The notes beneath the pieces were generated by a model, which saw nothing but the letters and a program-made list of their open reading frames with translations, was not told where the DNA came from and ran no database searches. 64,000 nt of DNA from Thiosocius sp963736445 (lineage in GTDB: Bacteria > Pseudomonadota > Gammaproteobacteria > Chromatiales > Chromatiaceae), in contig CAVTOY010000014.1 in assembly GCA_963736445.1 (NCBI GenBank), forward strand, positions 224,755 through 288,754, read 5' to 3'. This document shows positions 28,263-36,630 of this stretch, piece by piece. The stretch's first letter is position 1. The number at the start of each line of letters is the position of its first letter. The translations under genes were made by a program, and so were the position numbers.

Positions 28263-29312
28263 TCAGTCCATGAGATCGACCTCGATACCGCGCGCACTCA
28301 ACATCTCGGTGCGATGCTGCAGAAAACGCTGGAACGACGGCTGCCAGCGAAAGGCTCCCGAGACGACATAGTCGATCGCGCCATGGATGTGGAAGCTGCG
28401 CAGATAGGCCTCGGTGCGAAACACCTCCTTGCCCTGCGCGTCGAAAAATACCAGGCTGGGGGCGTATTTGACATCGAGCGCATCGGCCCAATCGCGTGCC
28501 TTCATCATCTTGCCGTCCGGCGTCTGCAACTGCTCACTGGACCAGATGTCGACCTGAGCCAGATCGACATTGGTCAGAGCATAGGCCAGCTCGCTGCGTG
28601 TCAGGATGTCGCGGTGCAACTCGTCGCATACCGCACAGTTTCCCTGTTCGAACATGACCAGCAGCGGCCGTCCACCGTCTTCGCGCCGGGCGAGGCGCAG
28701 CGGCTGGGGTAGCGCCCCGGTCAACGTGTTCAAGCCCGTGTTCGCTGCAACCGGCGCGGCCGCTGCGTAAAATTCGCGAAAGCTCTTCTGCTTCTCATGT
28801 TTGCCGGAGACAAAGTCGAGCGCCACGTCGAACCTATGCGGTGCGAAATAGCCGTTGATGCGCACCACGACCTCACCGTTCTCGTCCATGAACAATAAGG
28901 TAGGCGTGTATTGAACGCGCAGTGCCGCGGCGAAGGCCTTCTCCGTAGTCCGCCCGCCTTGGATATCCGTCACTTCGCGATCGCCCCACATGTTGATCGC
29001 GATGACCTCGAACGACTGTTGCGTCTTTTCGGCAATCGCACGATTGCCAAAATTGTCATTCAGCAATTTGGCGCAGTAGGGACAGCCGTCCTGGTAAAAA
29101 TACAGCAGCAACCGCTTGCCATCGGCCGTCGCCTCCGCGATGTCTTCGCGGATATCGAGGAATGAGGCCTTGAACCAGGCCGGCCTGTCCTGATAGCCAG
29201 GATTCACCATGCCATCCTGAAGCTGTGCCCCGTGCGCGGCCGGCTGCGCCGCATTCACGGTGGCGCTCCATAGGGAGGCGATCAAAAGAACGGCGATCAG
29301 TCGCATAAGCAC
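28263..29312 (-). CDS. Secreted protein with two thioredoxin-like domains
   Basis: A 349-residue protein with an N-terminal signal peptide (LIAVLLIASLWSATVNAAQ), so periplasmic. Domain 1 (about residues 45-180) has LLLYFYQDGCPYCAKLL with a CPYC redox motif and YTPTLLFMDENGEVV. Domain 2 (about 205-335) has PLLVMFEQGNCAVCDELH with CAVC and YAPSLVFFDAQGKEVF, with the cis-Pro before T or S in each. SoxW-type and DsbD-gamma-like thioredoxins share this style. The tandem arrangement suggests a dithiol relay or a dedicated reductant. No partner gene is adjacent. ATG 29306 is an alternative start. Confidence 0.82.
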   Translation of the reverse strand: MLMRLIAVLLIASLWSATVNAAQPAAHGAQLQDGMVNPGYQDRPAWFKASFLDIREDIAEATADGKRLLLYFYQDGCPYCAKLLNDNFGNRAIAEKTQQSFEVIAINMWGDREVTDIQGGRTTEKAFAAALRVQYTPTLLFMDENGEVVVRINGYFAPHRFDVALDFVSGKHEKQKSFREFYAAAAPVAANTGLNTLTGALPQPLRLARREDGGRPLLVMFEQGNCAVCDELHRDILTRSELAYALTNVDLAQVDIWSSEQLQTPDGKMMKARDWADALDVKYAPSLVFFDAQGKEVFRTEAYLRSFHIHGAIDYVVSGAFRWQPSFQRFLQHRTEMLSARGIEVDLMD

Positions 29313-29613
29313 CTCATGACGGATTTGCCTGCCGCAATGGCCTTGCCTTTACGCCCGCCAGAATAAAGTACCCGCAGCGCGGGCTGTCAAATTGTCATTC
29401 CTCGCCTACTATGTCGGTAAACTGCCGACGAACAAGCTTCCCGAAAAAATGACGACCTTTCGACGTTTAGGAACCCCAGGTACCGCAAAAAAACCGACGC
29501 CGGAGGTCACTCAACGCAAGCAGATCCCATAAGTTATTGTATTTAAAGCATTAAATATCATGGCACGGGTTTCGCATATAGCTGGCAGCAGGTTTAGCAA
29601 AGAGAACGCAGCT
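29313..29613. other. Divergent intergenic region between the thioredoxin-like and GGDEF genes
   Basis: About 300 bases that must hold both promoters. I see a short inverted repeat GTCGG/CCGAC near 29415-29432 and AT-rich sequence just before the GGDEF start, but no convincing -35/-10 pair or RNA gene. Confidence 0.5.
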
Positions 29614-30525
29614 ATGAAAACCCCCGCCTACAGCAACACAGGCAACCTGGCTTTGGTCAATCCACTGCAAACGCACGGCACTGTGGTGCCGAGCGCTCCG
29701 GAACATCTCGGTCCACGCGTGCTCGAGCTTTCGAGTATTTTGCAGACCACGCTGGATATCGAGACGCAGATAAACCTGTTCGGCAAAGAGATCCAGCGCT
29801 ATCTGGCGATCGATGGTCTGGTGTACACCCTGCCGGAAAGCGACGACACAGTCGTCTACGGTCGCGAGGCATCCCATCGCGCCAACTACGACCTGAAGCT
29901 AGAGCAGGCTGGCCTGGGCAATGTGCTCGTCTGCCGCGAGTTACCTTTCGCCGAAAAGGAGATCCAATCCCTGGAGAACCTGTTGTGCGCACTGGTCTAC
30001 CCCTTGCGCAATGCCTTGTCATATAAAAAGGCGGTCGAACTGGCATCACGCGATCCGCTGACCGGCGTCCACAATCGCATGGCACTCGAAAACGCGCTGC
30101 TGCGCGAGGTAGATCTCGCACAAAGGCAGGACCTGCCGTTGACGATGCTGATCATCGACATCGATCACTTCAAGGCCTTCAACGACCAGTATGGCCATGC
30201 ATTCGGCGATGACGTGCTGATCGCCGCATCCCAGATTATCGCCAACACTATCCGCCGCAGTGATCTGCTCTATCGCTTCGGCGGCGAAGAATTCGTCGTC
30301 CTCGCCAGCCACACCGGTGAGGAGGGAGGTATGCTCCTGGCAGAACGCATCCGCGAAAACGTGGCCGCGCTGCAGACCGTGCGCGGCCGCGCAATCCAGA
30401 TCTCCGTGAGCCTAGGGGTCGCCCGCCTGCGCGACGAAGATAATCCCCAGGCGCTGTTCAAGCGCGCCGACCAGGCGATGTACAAGGCCAAGAAGAACGG
30501 GCGTAATCGCAGCGAGCTAGGTTAA
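29614..30525 (+). CDS. Diguanylate cyclase (GGDEF domain)
   Basis: Makes the second messenger c-di-GMP from two GTP. From the ATG at 29614 (an upstream in-frame ATG at 29560 has no RBS) it has about 303 residues. The N-terminal half is a GAF-like or unclassified sensory region (VLELSSILQTTLDIETQINLFG). The C-terminal GGDEF domain starts at SRDPLTGVHNRMALE and carries the active motif RFGGEEF. An RxxD inhibitory site (RRSD) lies five residues before GGEEF, so product feedback inhibition is expected. No membrane helix is seen, so it is probably cytosolic. Regulates attachment or motility in most relatives; the specific output here is unknown. Confidence 0.92.
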   Translation: MKTPAYSNTGNLALVNPLQTHGTVVPSAPEHLGPRVLELSSILQTTLDIETQINLFGKEIQRYLAIDGLVYTLPESDDTVVYGREASHRANYDLKLEQAGLGNVLVCRELPFAEKEIQSLENLLCALVYPLRNALSYKKAVELASRDPLTGVHNRMALENALLREVDLAQRQDLPLTMLIIDIDHFKAFNDQYGHAFGDDVLIAASQIIANTIRRSDLLYRFGGEEFVVLASHTGEEGGMLLAERIRENVAALQTVRGRAIQISVSLGVARLRDEDNPQALFKRADQAMYKAKKNGRNRSELG

Positions 30526-30566
30526 CCTCGAAATCTCACAGGCCGGCCAACGGCTGCCTGGTGAGG

Positions 30567-30702
30567 ACTTGCGCCCCGGCGGATTCGACCCAAGGGACGC
30601 CGTGAATCCCTCCCTGGAGGCTCGACTGCCGCATCCTTGCTGCAGACGCCCTCGGCTCGAACCCCCCGGAGCATCCCCGAATTCCTCACATTTGCGCAAC
30701 CT
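30567..30702. repeat. Dispersed intergenic element, copy A
   Basis: About 130 bases starting acttgcgccccgg and containing gggacgccgtgaatcc, tccctggaggctcgac and gacgccctcggctcgaac. The first 100 bases match copy B at 40134 with about six substitutions. It lies between the convergent GGDEF and DNA glycosylase genes. The stem ctgccgca/tgctgcag has one mismatch that is paired in copy B. Any reading frame inside it is incidental. Confidence 0.88.
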
Positions 30703-30727
30703 AAAACCCGGTAATCTCACCAGCCGA

Positions 30728-31402
30728 CTATCGGGATGCGGACGGACACTTGGGCGCCAACGCGCATTGAGCGCAGCGCGGCACCTTTCGGCATGACTCC
30801 TTGGCATGCATGACGATCAGGGCATGGAACTGCTGGTATTGATAGACACCGCCCGGCAGGGCCCGCTCGAAGCCCGAACGCAGGTCCTCGTAGGTCTCCC
30901 CACCGTGCGCCCATCCCAGCCGATGCAGCAGGCGACGCGTGTAGCTGTCGATCACGAACACCGGCCGCTCCAACGCATACAGGAGGATATCGTCGGCCGT
31001 CTCCGGACCGATGCCGTTGACGCTCAGCAGGCCTGCCCGTTGATCGGAAAGGGAGTGTTCCGAAAAGCCCTCGAGGCCACCCTGGTCGGCCAGGAACTCA
31101 CACAGATTTCGCAGACGCCGCGCCTTGACGTTGAAATAGCCGGATGAACGAATCACGTCGGCCAACTCGGCATGCCCGGTCGCCAGCAGCGCCTTCAGGC
31201 TCAGGAGCCGTGCAGCCCGAAGACGGTCGATCGCCTTCTCGACGTTCGACCAGGCCGCATTCTGGGTCAGAACCGCGCCGACCACTACCTCGAAGGGCGT
31301 CTCGGCGGGCCACCACGGTTGCTCGCCGTATATGGCGACCAGATCGGCGTACAGCGCGTGCAATGCACCGTCTGGGGGACGAAACAGACCCTTAGCCTGC
31401 AT
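30728..31402 (-). CDS. Endonuclease III-like DNA glycosylase (HhH-GPD, 4Fe-4S)
   Basis: Base-excision repair glycosylase of 224 residues. The HhH-GPD core shows AVLTQNAAWSNVEKAI, hairpin VNGIGPETADDILLYAL, and the catalytic Asp in FVIDSYTRRLLHRLGW. The C-terminal cluster motif CRKVPRCAQCALAPKC (C-x5-C-x2-C-x5-C) would hold a 4Fe-4S. Endonuclease III has a Lys in the hairpin (GxGxKTA) for its lyase step; here that position is Glu (GPETA), so it is probably a monofunctional glycosylase of the COG2231 type. Substrate base unknown. Confidence 0.85.
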   Translation of the reverse strand: MQAKGLFRPPDGALHALYADLVAIYGEQPWWPAETPFEVVVGAVLTQNAAWSNVEKAIDRLRAARLLSLKALLATGHAELADVIRSSGYFNVKARRLRNLCEFLADQGGLEGFSEHSLSDQRAGLLSVNGIGPETADDILLYALERPVFVIDSYTRRLLHRLGWAHGGETYEDLRSGFERALPGGVYQYQQFHALIVMHAKESCRKVPRCAQCALAPKCPSASR

Positions 31403-31515
31403 ATTTCACCGTTTTTCGTAACGAGGACGCCCCGTCATGGCGAGGGTATCGGGGGCCGCAGCAGGCAAGCAGCAGGAAATCGGTGAGATATGCGGGTTAG
31501 CACCCGTCACCGGTC

Positions 31516-32361
31516 TCAGCCAGGCCTGCGCGCCTTCCACGGGTTGGCCACTGGCGCAGTTCTACGGGTCGCAGACTGCCTGCCGAGTCTGCCCCAGGGG
31601 CGATCGTTCTTTAGACCGACGATGCGCAGCACGGCCTGTCGTTCTTCGCGATCGAGCTCACGCCACTGGCCCACTTTGACGCTGCTGTCGAGGATGATCG
31701 GCCCATAGCGCACACGCTTCAGGCGCGAAACCGTTGCGCCGACCGCCTCCCACAGACGCCGCACCTCACGCTTGCGGCCCTCCATGATCACCAGATGAAA
31801 CCAGCGATTACTGCCCTCCCCGCCGGCGTCGACGACATCCTCGAAGCGTGCCGGTCCGTCGTCGAGCTCGACCCCACTGACCAGCCGCCGCACCATCTCC
31901 TCAGTGACGGCTCCATTGACCCTGACCGCATATTCCCGCTCGATGTTCGTACGTGGGTGCATCAGGCGGTTGGCGAGTTCACCGTCGTTGGTGAACAGAA
32001 TCAGGCCAGCGCTGTTCACATCCAGGCGTCCTACCGCGATCCAACGCCCGACCGGTAGCCGCGGCAGGCGCTCGAACACTGTCTTGCGTCCCGACGGATC
32101 ATTGCGGGTGACCAGCTCCCCCTCCGGCTTGTTGTACAGGATGACGAAGCGCTGATTGGTCGCCAGCCGCTTACCGCCGACCGGTCGCCCATCCACCTCG
32201 ATGCGATCCTCCGGGCCGGCCCTTTGACCCAGTTTCGCCACCCGCCCATTAACCCGAATCCGTCCTGCGGCGATCAAGGTCTCAAGATACCGCCGCGAGC
32301 CAAGCCCGGCGTTGGCGAGCAGTTTCTGCAGCCGTTCTCCGGTGTCGCGGACCGGTCTCAT
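31516..32361 (-). CDS. rluB: 23S rRNA pseudouridine(2605) synthase RluB
   Basis: Isomerises uridine 2605 of 23S rRNA. The 281-residue protein has an N-terminal S4 RNA-binding domain (ERLQKLLANAGLGSRRYLETLIAAGRIRVNG) and the RsuA-family catalytic domain with VGRLDVNSAGLILFTNDGELANRLMHP, the Asp of GRLD being the nucleophile. A basic tail (RLGRQSATRRTAP) is typical of RluB. Last gene of the leftward rnaM-rluB cluster; overlaps scpB by four bases, the same scpA-scpB-rluB order found in many proteobacteria. Confidence 0.94.
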   Translation of the reverse strand: MRPVRDTGERLQKLLANAGLGSRRYLETLIAAGRIRVNGRVAKLGQRAGPEDRIEVDGRPVGGKRLATNQRFVILYNKPEGELVTRNDPSGRKTVFERLPRLPVGRWIAVGRLDVNSAGLILFTNDGELANRLMHPRTNIEREYAVRVNGAVTEEMVRRLVSGVELDDGPARFEDVVDAGGEGSNRWFHLVIMEGRKREVRRLWEAVGATVSRLKRVRYGPIILDSSVKVGQWRELDREERQAVLRIVGLKNDRPWGRLGRQSATRRTAPVANPWKARRPG

Positions 32362-33218
32362 GAACGCTCCGCTGCGACCTCTGCATCGGCCTCTAGCTCC
32401 ACCAAGACATCCGATTTCTCTCCCTGCGCCCCAGCCGGAAGCTGGTCGGCCGCAACCTCGGAACCCGCTGCATAATCCCCACCCGAGCGCGGCGCTTCGT
32501 GGTCGGTCGCTAGTGCCCCGGCAACCGCTTCGATATCCGCAGCGGTTTTTGGATGGATCTCAGAATCGCCGGCCAATCCGGCTGGCGCATCGGCGTCGAT
32601 CGCAATCTCGCTCGATAGCGGACCCGCCTCATCGTCCTTCGGCCCGGTCATGTCGGGATCATTCAGATCGAGCTCGCGATTGATGTCGTCGAGGTCGCGC
32701 AGTTCGGCGAGCGTTGGCAGCTCATCAAGTGATTTCAGGCCGAAATAATCCAAGAACTCGCGCGTAGTGCCATACAGCGAGGGCTTGCCGGGGACATCTC
32801 GGTGGCCTACCACGTGCACCCATTCTCTCTCCATGAGAGTCTTGACGATATTGGTGCTGACGGAAACACCGCGGATGTCCTCTATATCTCCGCGAGTGAT
32901 CGGTTGTCGATACGCGATCAGCGCCAGCGTCTCCATAAGCGCACGCGAGTAGCGCGCCGGGCGCTCGTCCCACAACCGCGACACCCAGGGTGAACAGGCC
33001 TTCCCGACCTGGATACGCCAGCCGCTGGAGACCTCGGCGATCTCAATGCCGCGGCCCTGATAGTCATCCGCCAACTCTTCAAGGAGAGCGCGCAGCTCCT
33101 TTTTGTCTGGACACTCGACCTCGTTGAACAGGGACTGCAGGTTGTCCAGCGACAGCGGACGACCGGCGGCCAGCAACGCCGCCTCGACTATGTTCTTAAG
33201 CTCGGCTGGCTCGGCCAT
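32358..33218 (-). CDS. scpB: Segregation and condensation protein ScpB
   Basis: Kleisin-interacting winged-helix protein of the SMC-ScpAB condensin. The first 190 residues match the family (IVEAALLAAGRPLSLDNL, LMETLALIAYRQPITRGDIEDIRG, YGTTREFLDYFGL). The remaining 95 residues form an acidic, Ala/Asp/Glu-rich extension of low complexity, longer than in most ScpB proteins. Three bases separate it from scpA. Acts with SMC on chromosome organisation; no smc gene in this window. Confidence 0.95.
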   Translation of the reverse strand: MAEPAELKNIVEAALLAAGRPLSLDNLQSLFNEVECPDKKELRALLEELADDYQGRGIEIAEVSSGWRIQVGKACSPWVSRLWDERPARYSRALMETLALIAYRQPITRGDIEDIRGVSVSTNIVKTLMEREWVHVVGHRDVPGKPSLYGTTREFLDYFGLKSLDELPTLAELRDLDDINRELDLNDPDMTGPKDDEAGPLSSEIAIDADAPAGLAGDSEIHPKTAADIEAVAGALATDHEAPRSGGDYAAGSEVAADQLPAGAQGEKSDVLVELEADAEVAAERS

Positions 33219-33221
33219 GAT

Positions 33222-34037
33222 TTAACCCCCGCGGGCCTTGACGTGGATCGGCGCATAGGCATCGGCCTGCGCCATTTCGATCAACTGTTGTTTCAGCAGT
33301 TCGAGTATCGCCATAAAAGTTACCACGACTCCCTGCCGCCCTTCGCTGATATCGAAAAGATCCGTGAACTGAGTAAAACGATCAATGCTGACTGAGGCCA
33401 GCACCCGACTCATACGCTCGCGCATGGACAAGGGCTCGCGCGCAATGTGGTGGCTGCTAAAAAGATCTGCACGGTAGAGTACGTCTTTCAGTGCGAGCAG
33501 CACCTCTTTGAGGTCGACCTCCGGCGGCGCCTGAGCGACATGTTTATCTGGCACCTCGACCAGCACCGGGAAGATGTCGCGCCCAAGTTGTGACAATTCT
33601 TCGATATCTTCGGCTGCCTGCTTGAAGCGCTCGTATTCCTGCAACCGGCGGATCAGCTCGGCACGCGGATCATGTTCCGCTTCATCCTCGGCCTGCGGCC
33701 TTGGCAATAGCATGCGCGATTTGATCTCCGCGAGCATCGCCGCCATGACAAGGTACTCGGCCGCGAGTTCAAGGCGCAGGTCCTTCATCAGTTCGATGTA
33801 TTCCATGTACTGCTTGGTGATTTCGGCGATGGGAATGTCGAGGATATCGAGATTCTGTCGCCTGATGAGGTAAAGCAGCAGGTCGAGGGGCCCCTCGAAG
33901 GCATCGAGGAAGACCTCGAGCGCATCCGGCGGGATATAGAGATCCTTGGGTAGGGTGTATTGCGGCTGCCCCTGGACGAAAGCAAAGGGCAGCTCTTCCT
34001 GCTGCGGTGCGGCGATTTCAGTCTGTGGATCGGGCAA
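33222..34037 (-). CDS. scpA: Segregation and condensation protein ScpA
   Basis: The kleisin subunit bridging SMC heads. The 271 residues show the family N-terminal motif FEGPLDLLLYLIRRQNLDILDIPIAEITKQYMEYI and EYLVMAAMLAEIKSRMLLP, and a C-terminal winged helix (GVVVTFMAILELLKQQLIE). A roughly 40-residue leader precedes the motif (starting MPDPQTEIAAPQQEE), slightly longer than usual. In the leftward cluster between trpS and scpB. Confidence 0.96.
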   Translation of the reverse strand: MPDPQTEIAAPQQEELPFAFVQGQPQYTLPKDLYIPPDALEVFLDAFEGPLDLLLYLIRRQNLDILDIPIAEITKQYMEYIELMKDLRLELAAEYLVMAAMLAEIKSRMLLPRPQAEDEAEHDPRAELIRRLQEYERFKQAAEDIEELSQLGRDIFPVLVEVPDKHVAQAPPEVDLKEVLLALKDVLYRADLFSSHHIAREPLSMRERMSRVLASVSIDRFTQFTDLFDISEGRQGVVVTFMAILELLKQQLIEMAQADAYAPIHVKARGG

Positions 34038-34055
34038 TGCGATGCTCCCGATGAG

Positions 34056-35270
34056 TCAATAATTGAGGGACATGGCGTGGCGCACCTCGTCCATGGTCTC
34101 GCGCGCCACCTCGCGGGCGCGCTCGCACCCGTCATTGATAATGTTGCGCACCAAATCTGGTTGTTCTGCATACTCCCTGCCACGTGACTGCATCGGTTTC
34201 AGCTCCGCTAGCACAGCATCGATCACCGGTTGTTTGCATTCGATGCAACCGATCCCGGCCGAACGGCAGCCCTGCTGGACCCAGTCCTTGACACCCTTGT
34301 CTGAGTACACTTCGTGAAACTGCCACACGGGACAGACGTCCGGATTCCCTGGGTCAGTACGTCGGACCCGTGCCGGATCCGTCGGCATCGTGCGCATCTG
34401 CTTTTCCACCTCGTCCGCCGAGGCGTTCAGTGGGATGGTGTTACCGTATGACTTGGACATCTTCTGCCCGTCTAATCCCGGCATCCTTGCCGCCTTGGTA
34501 AGCAGCGGTTGCGGCTCGGGTAGGATCACCTTACCCCCACCCTCGAGATAACCGAACAAGCGGTCGCGATCGGAGATGCCGATATTTTGCTGAGAACCCA
34601 GCAGCGCGCGTGCGGCATGCAACGCCTCGTCATCGCCCTGCTCCTGGTAGGCTCGGCGGTAGCCCTGATAAAGCTTGGCGTTTTTTTTGCCCATCTTTTT
34701 GATGGCTCGCTCGGCCTTCTGCTCGAAATCGGGCTCACGCCCATAGAGGTGATTGAAGCGCCGCGCCACCTCCCGGGTGAACTCGACGTGAACCACCTGA
34801 TCTTCACCCACTGGCACCAATCCGGCACGATAAACCAGGATGTCAGCGGCTTGCAGCAAGGGATAGCCGAGGAACCCATAGGTCGACAGGTCTCTCTCCT
34901 TGAGCTTCTCCTGCTGGTCTTTATAGGTCGGCACACGCTCCAGCCAGCCCAGTGGCGTGATCATCGACAGCAATAGGTGCAGCTCGGCGTGTTCAGGTAC
35001 CCGCGACTGTACAAACAGCGTCGCCTCGCCGGGATTGACTCCCGCCGCCAGCCAGTCGATGACCATTTCCCAGGTGCTCTGAGGGACCATACTGGGGTCG
35101 TCGTAGTGCGTGGTCAGGGCATGCCAGTCGGCAACGAAAAAGAAACATTGGTACTCATGCTGCAGCTCCACCCAGTTCTTCAGGACACCGTGATAGTGAC
35201 CGAGGTGCAAACGCCCGGTTGGACGCATGCCGGATAGGACGCGTGCGTGTTGTGCGGCGACAGCAGCCAA
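34056..35270 (-). CDS. trpS: Tryptophanyl-tRNA synthetase
   Basis: Class I aminoacyl-tRNA synthetase charging tRNA-Trp. The 404 residues include the HIGH-type motif GRLHLGHYHGVL, the tryptophan pocket region FVADWHALTTHY, GEDQVVHVEFTREVARRFN and the KMSKS loop DGQKMSKSYGNTIPL. At 404 residues it is longer than the 334-residue E. coli enzyme, with an insert between the catalytic motifs (KMGKKNAKLYQGYRRAYQEQ), as in a subset of proteobacterial TrpS. Between the M50 protease and scpA genes, as in related bacteria. Confidence 0.95.
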   Translation of the reverse strand: MAAVAAQHARVLSGMRPTGRLHLGHYHGVLKNWVELQHEYQCFFFVADWHALTTHYDDPSMVPQSTWEMVIDWLAAGVNPGEATLFVQSRVPEHAELHLLLSMITPLGWLERVPTYKDQQEKLKERDLSTYGFLGYPLLQAADILVYRAGLVPVGEDQVVHVEFTREVARRFNHLYGREPDFEQKAERAIKKMGKKNAKLYQGYRRAYQEQGDDEALHAARALLGSQQNIGISDRDRLFGYLEGGGKVILPEPQPLLTKAARMPGLDGQKMSKSYGNTIPLNASADEVEKQMRTMPTDPARVRRTDPGNPDVCPVWQFHEVYSDKGVKDWVQQGCRSAGIGCIECKQPVIDAVLAELKPMQSRGREYAEQPDLVRNIINDGCERAREVARETMDEVRHAMSLNY

Positions 35271-35279
35271 AAGACTCTC

Positions 35280-35960
35280 CTAGGGAAACAAGGCCGGCAG
35301 TATACCCAACACAAGATCGGAACCGGGCAGCAGCGCGATACTTCCGAGCACCACCGGGCCCAGGATCATGCCCAGGACGCCGCTGATCAACAACGCGATC
35401 AGGATAATCATCCCAAAGGGCTCGATTCGGGCGAACAACCGTGCTGCCTTGAGCGGCAGCAGCCCGGTCAGAATTCGACCGCCGTCCAATGGCGGTACCG
35501 GCAGCAGGTTGATCGCCATCAGTACGATATTTATGAACAGACCCGCGACCGCCATCAGCAGCAATGGGACTGCCAGGAACTGCTGCGTGTGCACCAGACT
35601 GTGCGCTATCAGCAGCACCACCGACCAACCCAGGGCCATGATCAGATTGACCGCCGGACCCGCAGCCGCAACGATCGCCATATCACGCTTGGGAGAATGC
35701 AGACGCCGCACCGAGACCGGAACAGGCTTTGCCCAGCCGATCAGAAACCCGGTGAAAGTCAGCATCAGCAGCGGGACCAGCAGGGTGCCGATTGGATCGA
35801 TATGCGGGATCGGATTCAACGTGATTCGTCCCATTTCCCGGGCCGTCGGGTCACCCAGCCGGTCAGCGACCCAACCATGTGCCGCCTCATGCACTGTGAC
35901 GGCGAAAATCAGCGGCAGCGCCCACACCGCAATACGCTGGGCCAGGGTCAGTTCATCCAT
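35280..35960 (-). CDS. Membrane site-2 protease, M50 family (small form)
   Basis: An intramembrane zinc metalloprotease-like protein of 226 residues with about five to six hydrophobic helices. The zinc motif HEAAH lies near residue 24 (HExxH type), and the third ligand is in NLLPVPPLDGGRIL near residue 165. There is no PDZ domain, so this is the compact cyanobacteria/proteobacteria-type S2P rather than RseP. Substrate unknown. It adjoins trpS by nine bases in the rnaM-yciO-M50-trpS-scpAB-rluB cluster, a conserved neighbourhood. Confidence 0.92.
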   Translation of the reverse strand: MDELTLAQRIAVWALPLIFAVTVHEAAHGWVADRLGDPTAREMGRITLNPIPHIDPIGTLLVPLLMLTFTGFLIGWAKPVPVSVRRLHSPKRDMAIVAAAGPAVNLIMALGWSVVLLIAHSLVHTQQFLAVPLLLMAVAGLFINIVLMAINLLPVPPLDGGRILTGLLPLKAARLFARIEPFGMIILIALLISGVLGMILGPVVLGSIALLPGSDLVLGILPALFP

Positions 35961-35998
35961 CAGTGGGATTATATCTCCGGGGTAGTGGCGAGGGGTGC

Positions 35999-36622
35999 TC
36001 AGTCGGCGAACAGGCTCACGTCGCCCTTACCGATGCGCAGCACTTGCGGATCGCCGGTGTGCAGATCGACGACGCTGGTCGCCTCATAGCCACAATAACC
36101 GCCGTCGATGATCAGGTCGACACTGTGGCCGAGTATCTGGTTCATCTCGTAGGGATCCATCATCGGCATATCGTCCCCCGGCAGGATCAAGGTGCTGCTC
36201 AACAGCGGCTCGTTCAGCGCATCGAGCAAAGCCAGGGCCACCCTGTTGTCTGGAATGCGCACGCCGATGGTCTTGCGCTTGGCATGCATCAGGCGCTTCG
36301 GCACCTGCTTGGTGGCCTGCAGGATAAAGGTGAACGGACCGGGCGTCAGGCCCTTGATCAGACGGTGGGCCTGGTTATCCAGCTTGGTGTAGGCGGACAG
36401 CTCGGACAGGCTGCGGCCGATGAGGGTGAAATTGTGATCGGCATCGAGCCGCCGGATCTGGCGGATGCGGTCCATGGCGGTCTTGTCGCCGATCTGGCAG
36501 CCGACGGCATAGCTCGAGTCGGTCGGGTAAATGATCACGCCGCCGTCTCGCACGATCTCTGCGGCTTGACGGATGAGGCGCACCTGCGGGTTGTCAGGAT
36601 GCACCTGGAAAAATTGAGACAT
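35999..36622 (-). CDS. yciO: YciO-family protein (Sua5/YrdC-like, threonylcarbamoyl-AMP synthase fold)
   Basis: A 207-residue YrdC-like domain protein: GGVIIYPTDSSYAVGCQIGD, RIRQIRR, FTLIGRSLSELSAYTKLDN, LTPGPFTFILQATKQVPKRL and IGVRIPDN. YrdC/TsaC makes threonylcarbamoyl-AMP for tRNA t6A. The related YciO family has the same fold but its cellular role is less clear, and its own synthase activity is reported as weak. The sequence MSQFFQVHPDNPQ at the start is characteristic of YciO. Next to rnaM (yciV), as in E. coli. Confidence 0.92.
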   Translation of the reverse strand: MSQFFQVHPDNPQVRLIRQAAEIVRDGGVIIYPTDSSYAVGCQIGDKTAMDRIRQIRRLDADHNFTLIGRSLSELSAYTKLDNQAHRLIKGLTPGPFTFILQATKQVPKRLMHAKRKTIGVRIPDNRVALALLDALNEPLLSSTLILPGDDMPMMDPYEMNQILGHSVDLIIDGGYCGYEATSVVDLHTGDPQVLRIGKGDVSLFAD

Positions 36623-36630
36623 TTTTTAGT

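Noticed and set aside
30569..30796. Small ORFs beginning MRPGGFDPRDAVNPS in both intergenic elements
   Set aside because: The shared peptide follows from shared DNA. The frames have no RBS and continue into unrelated sequence after the repeat.
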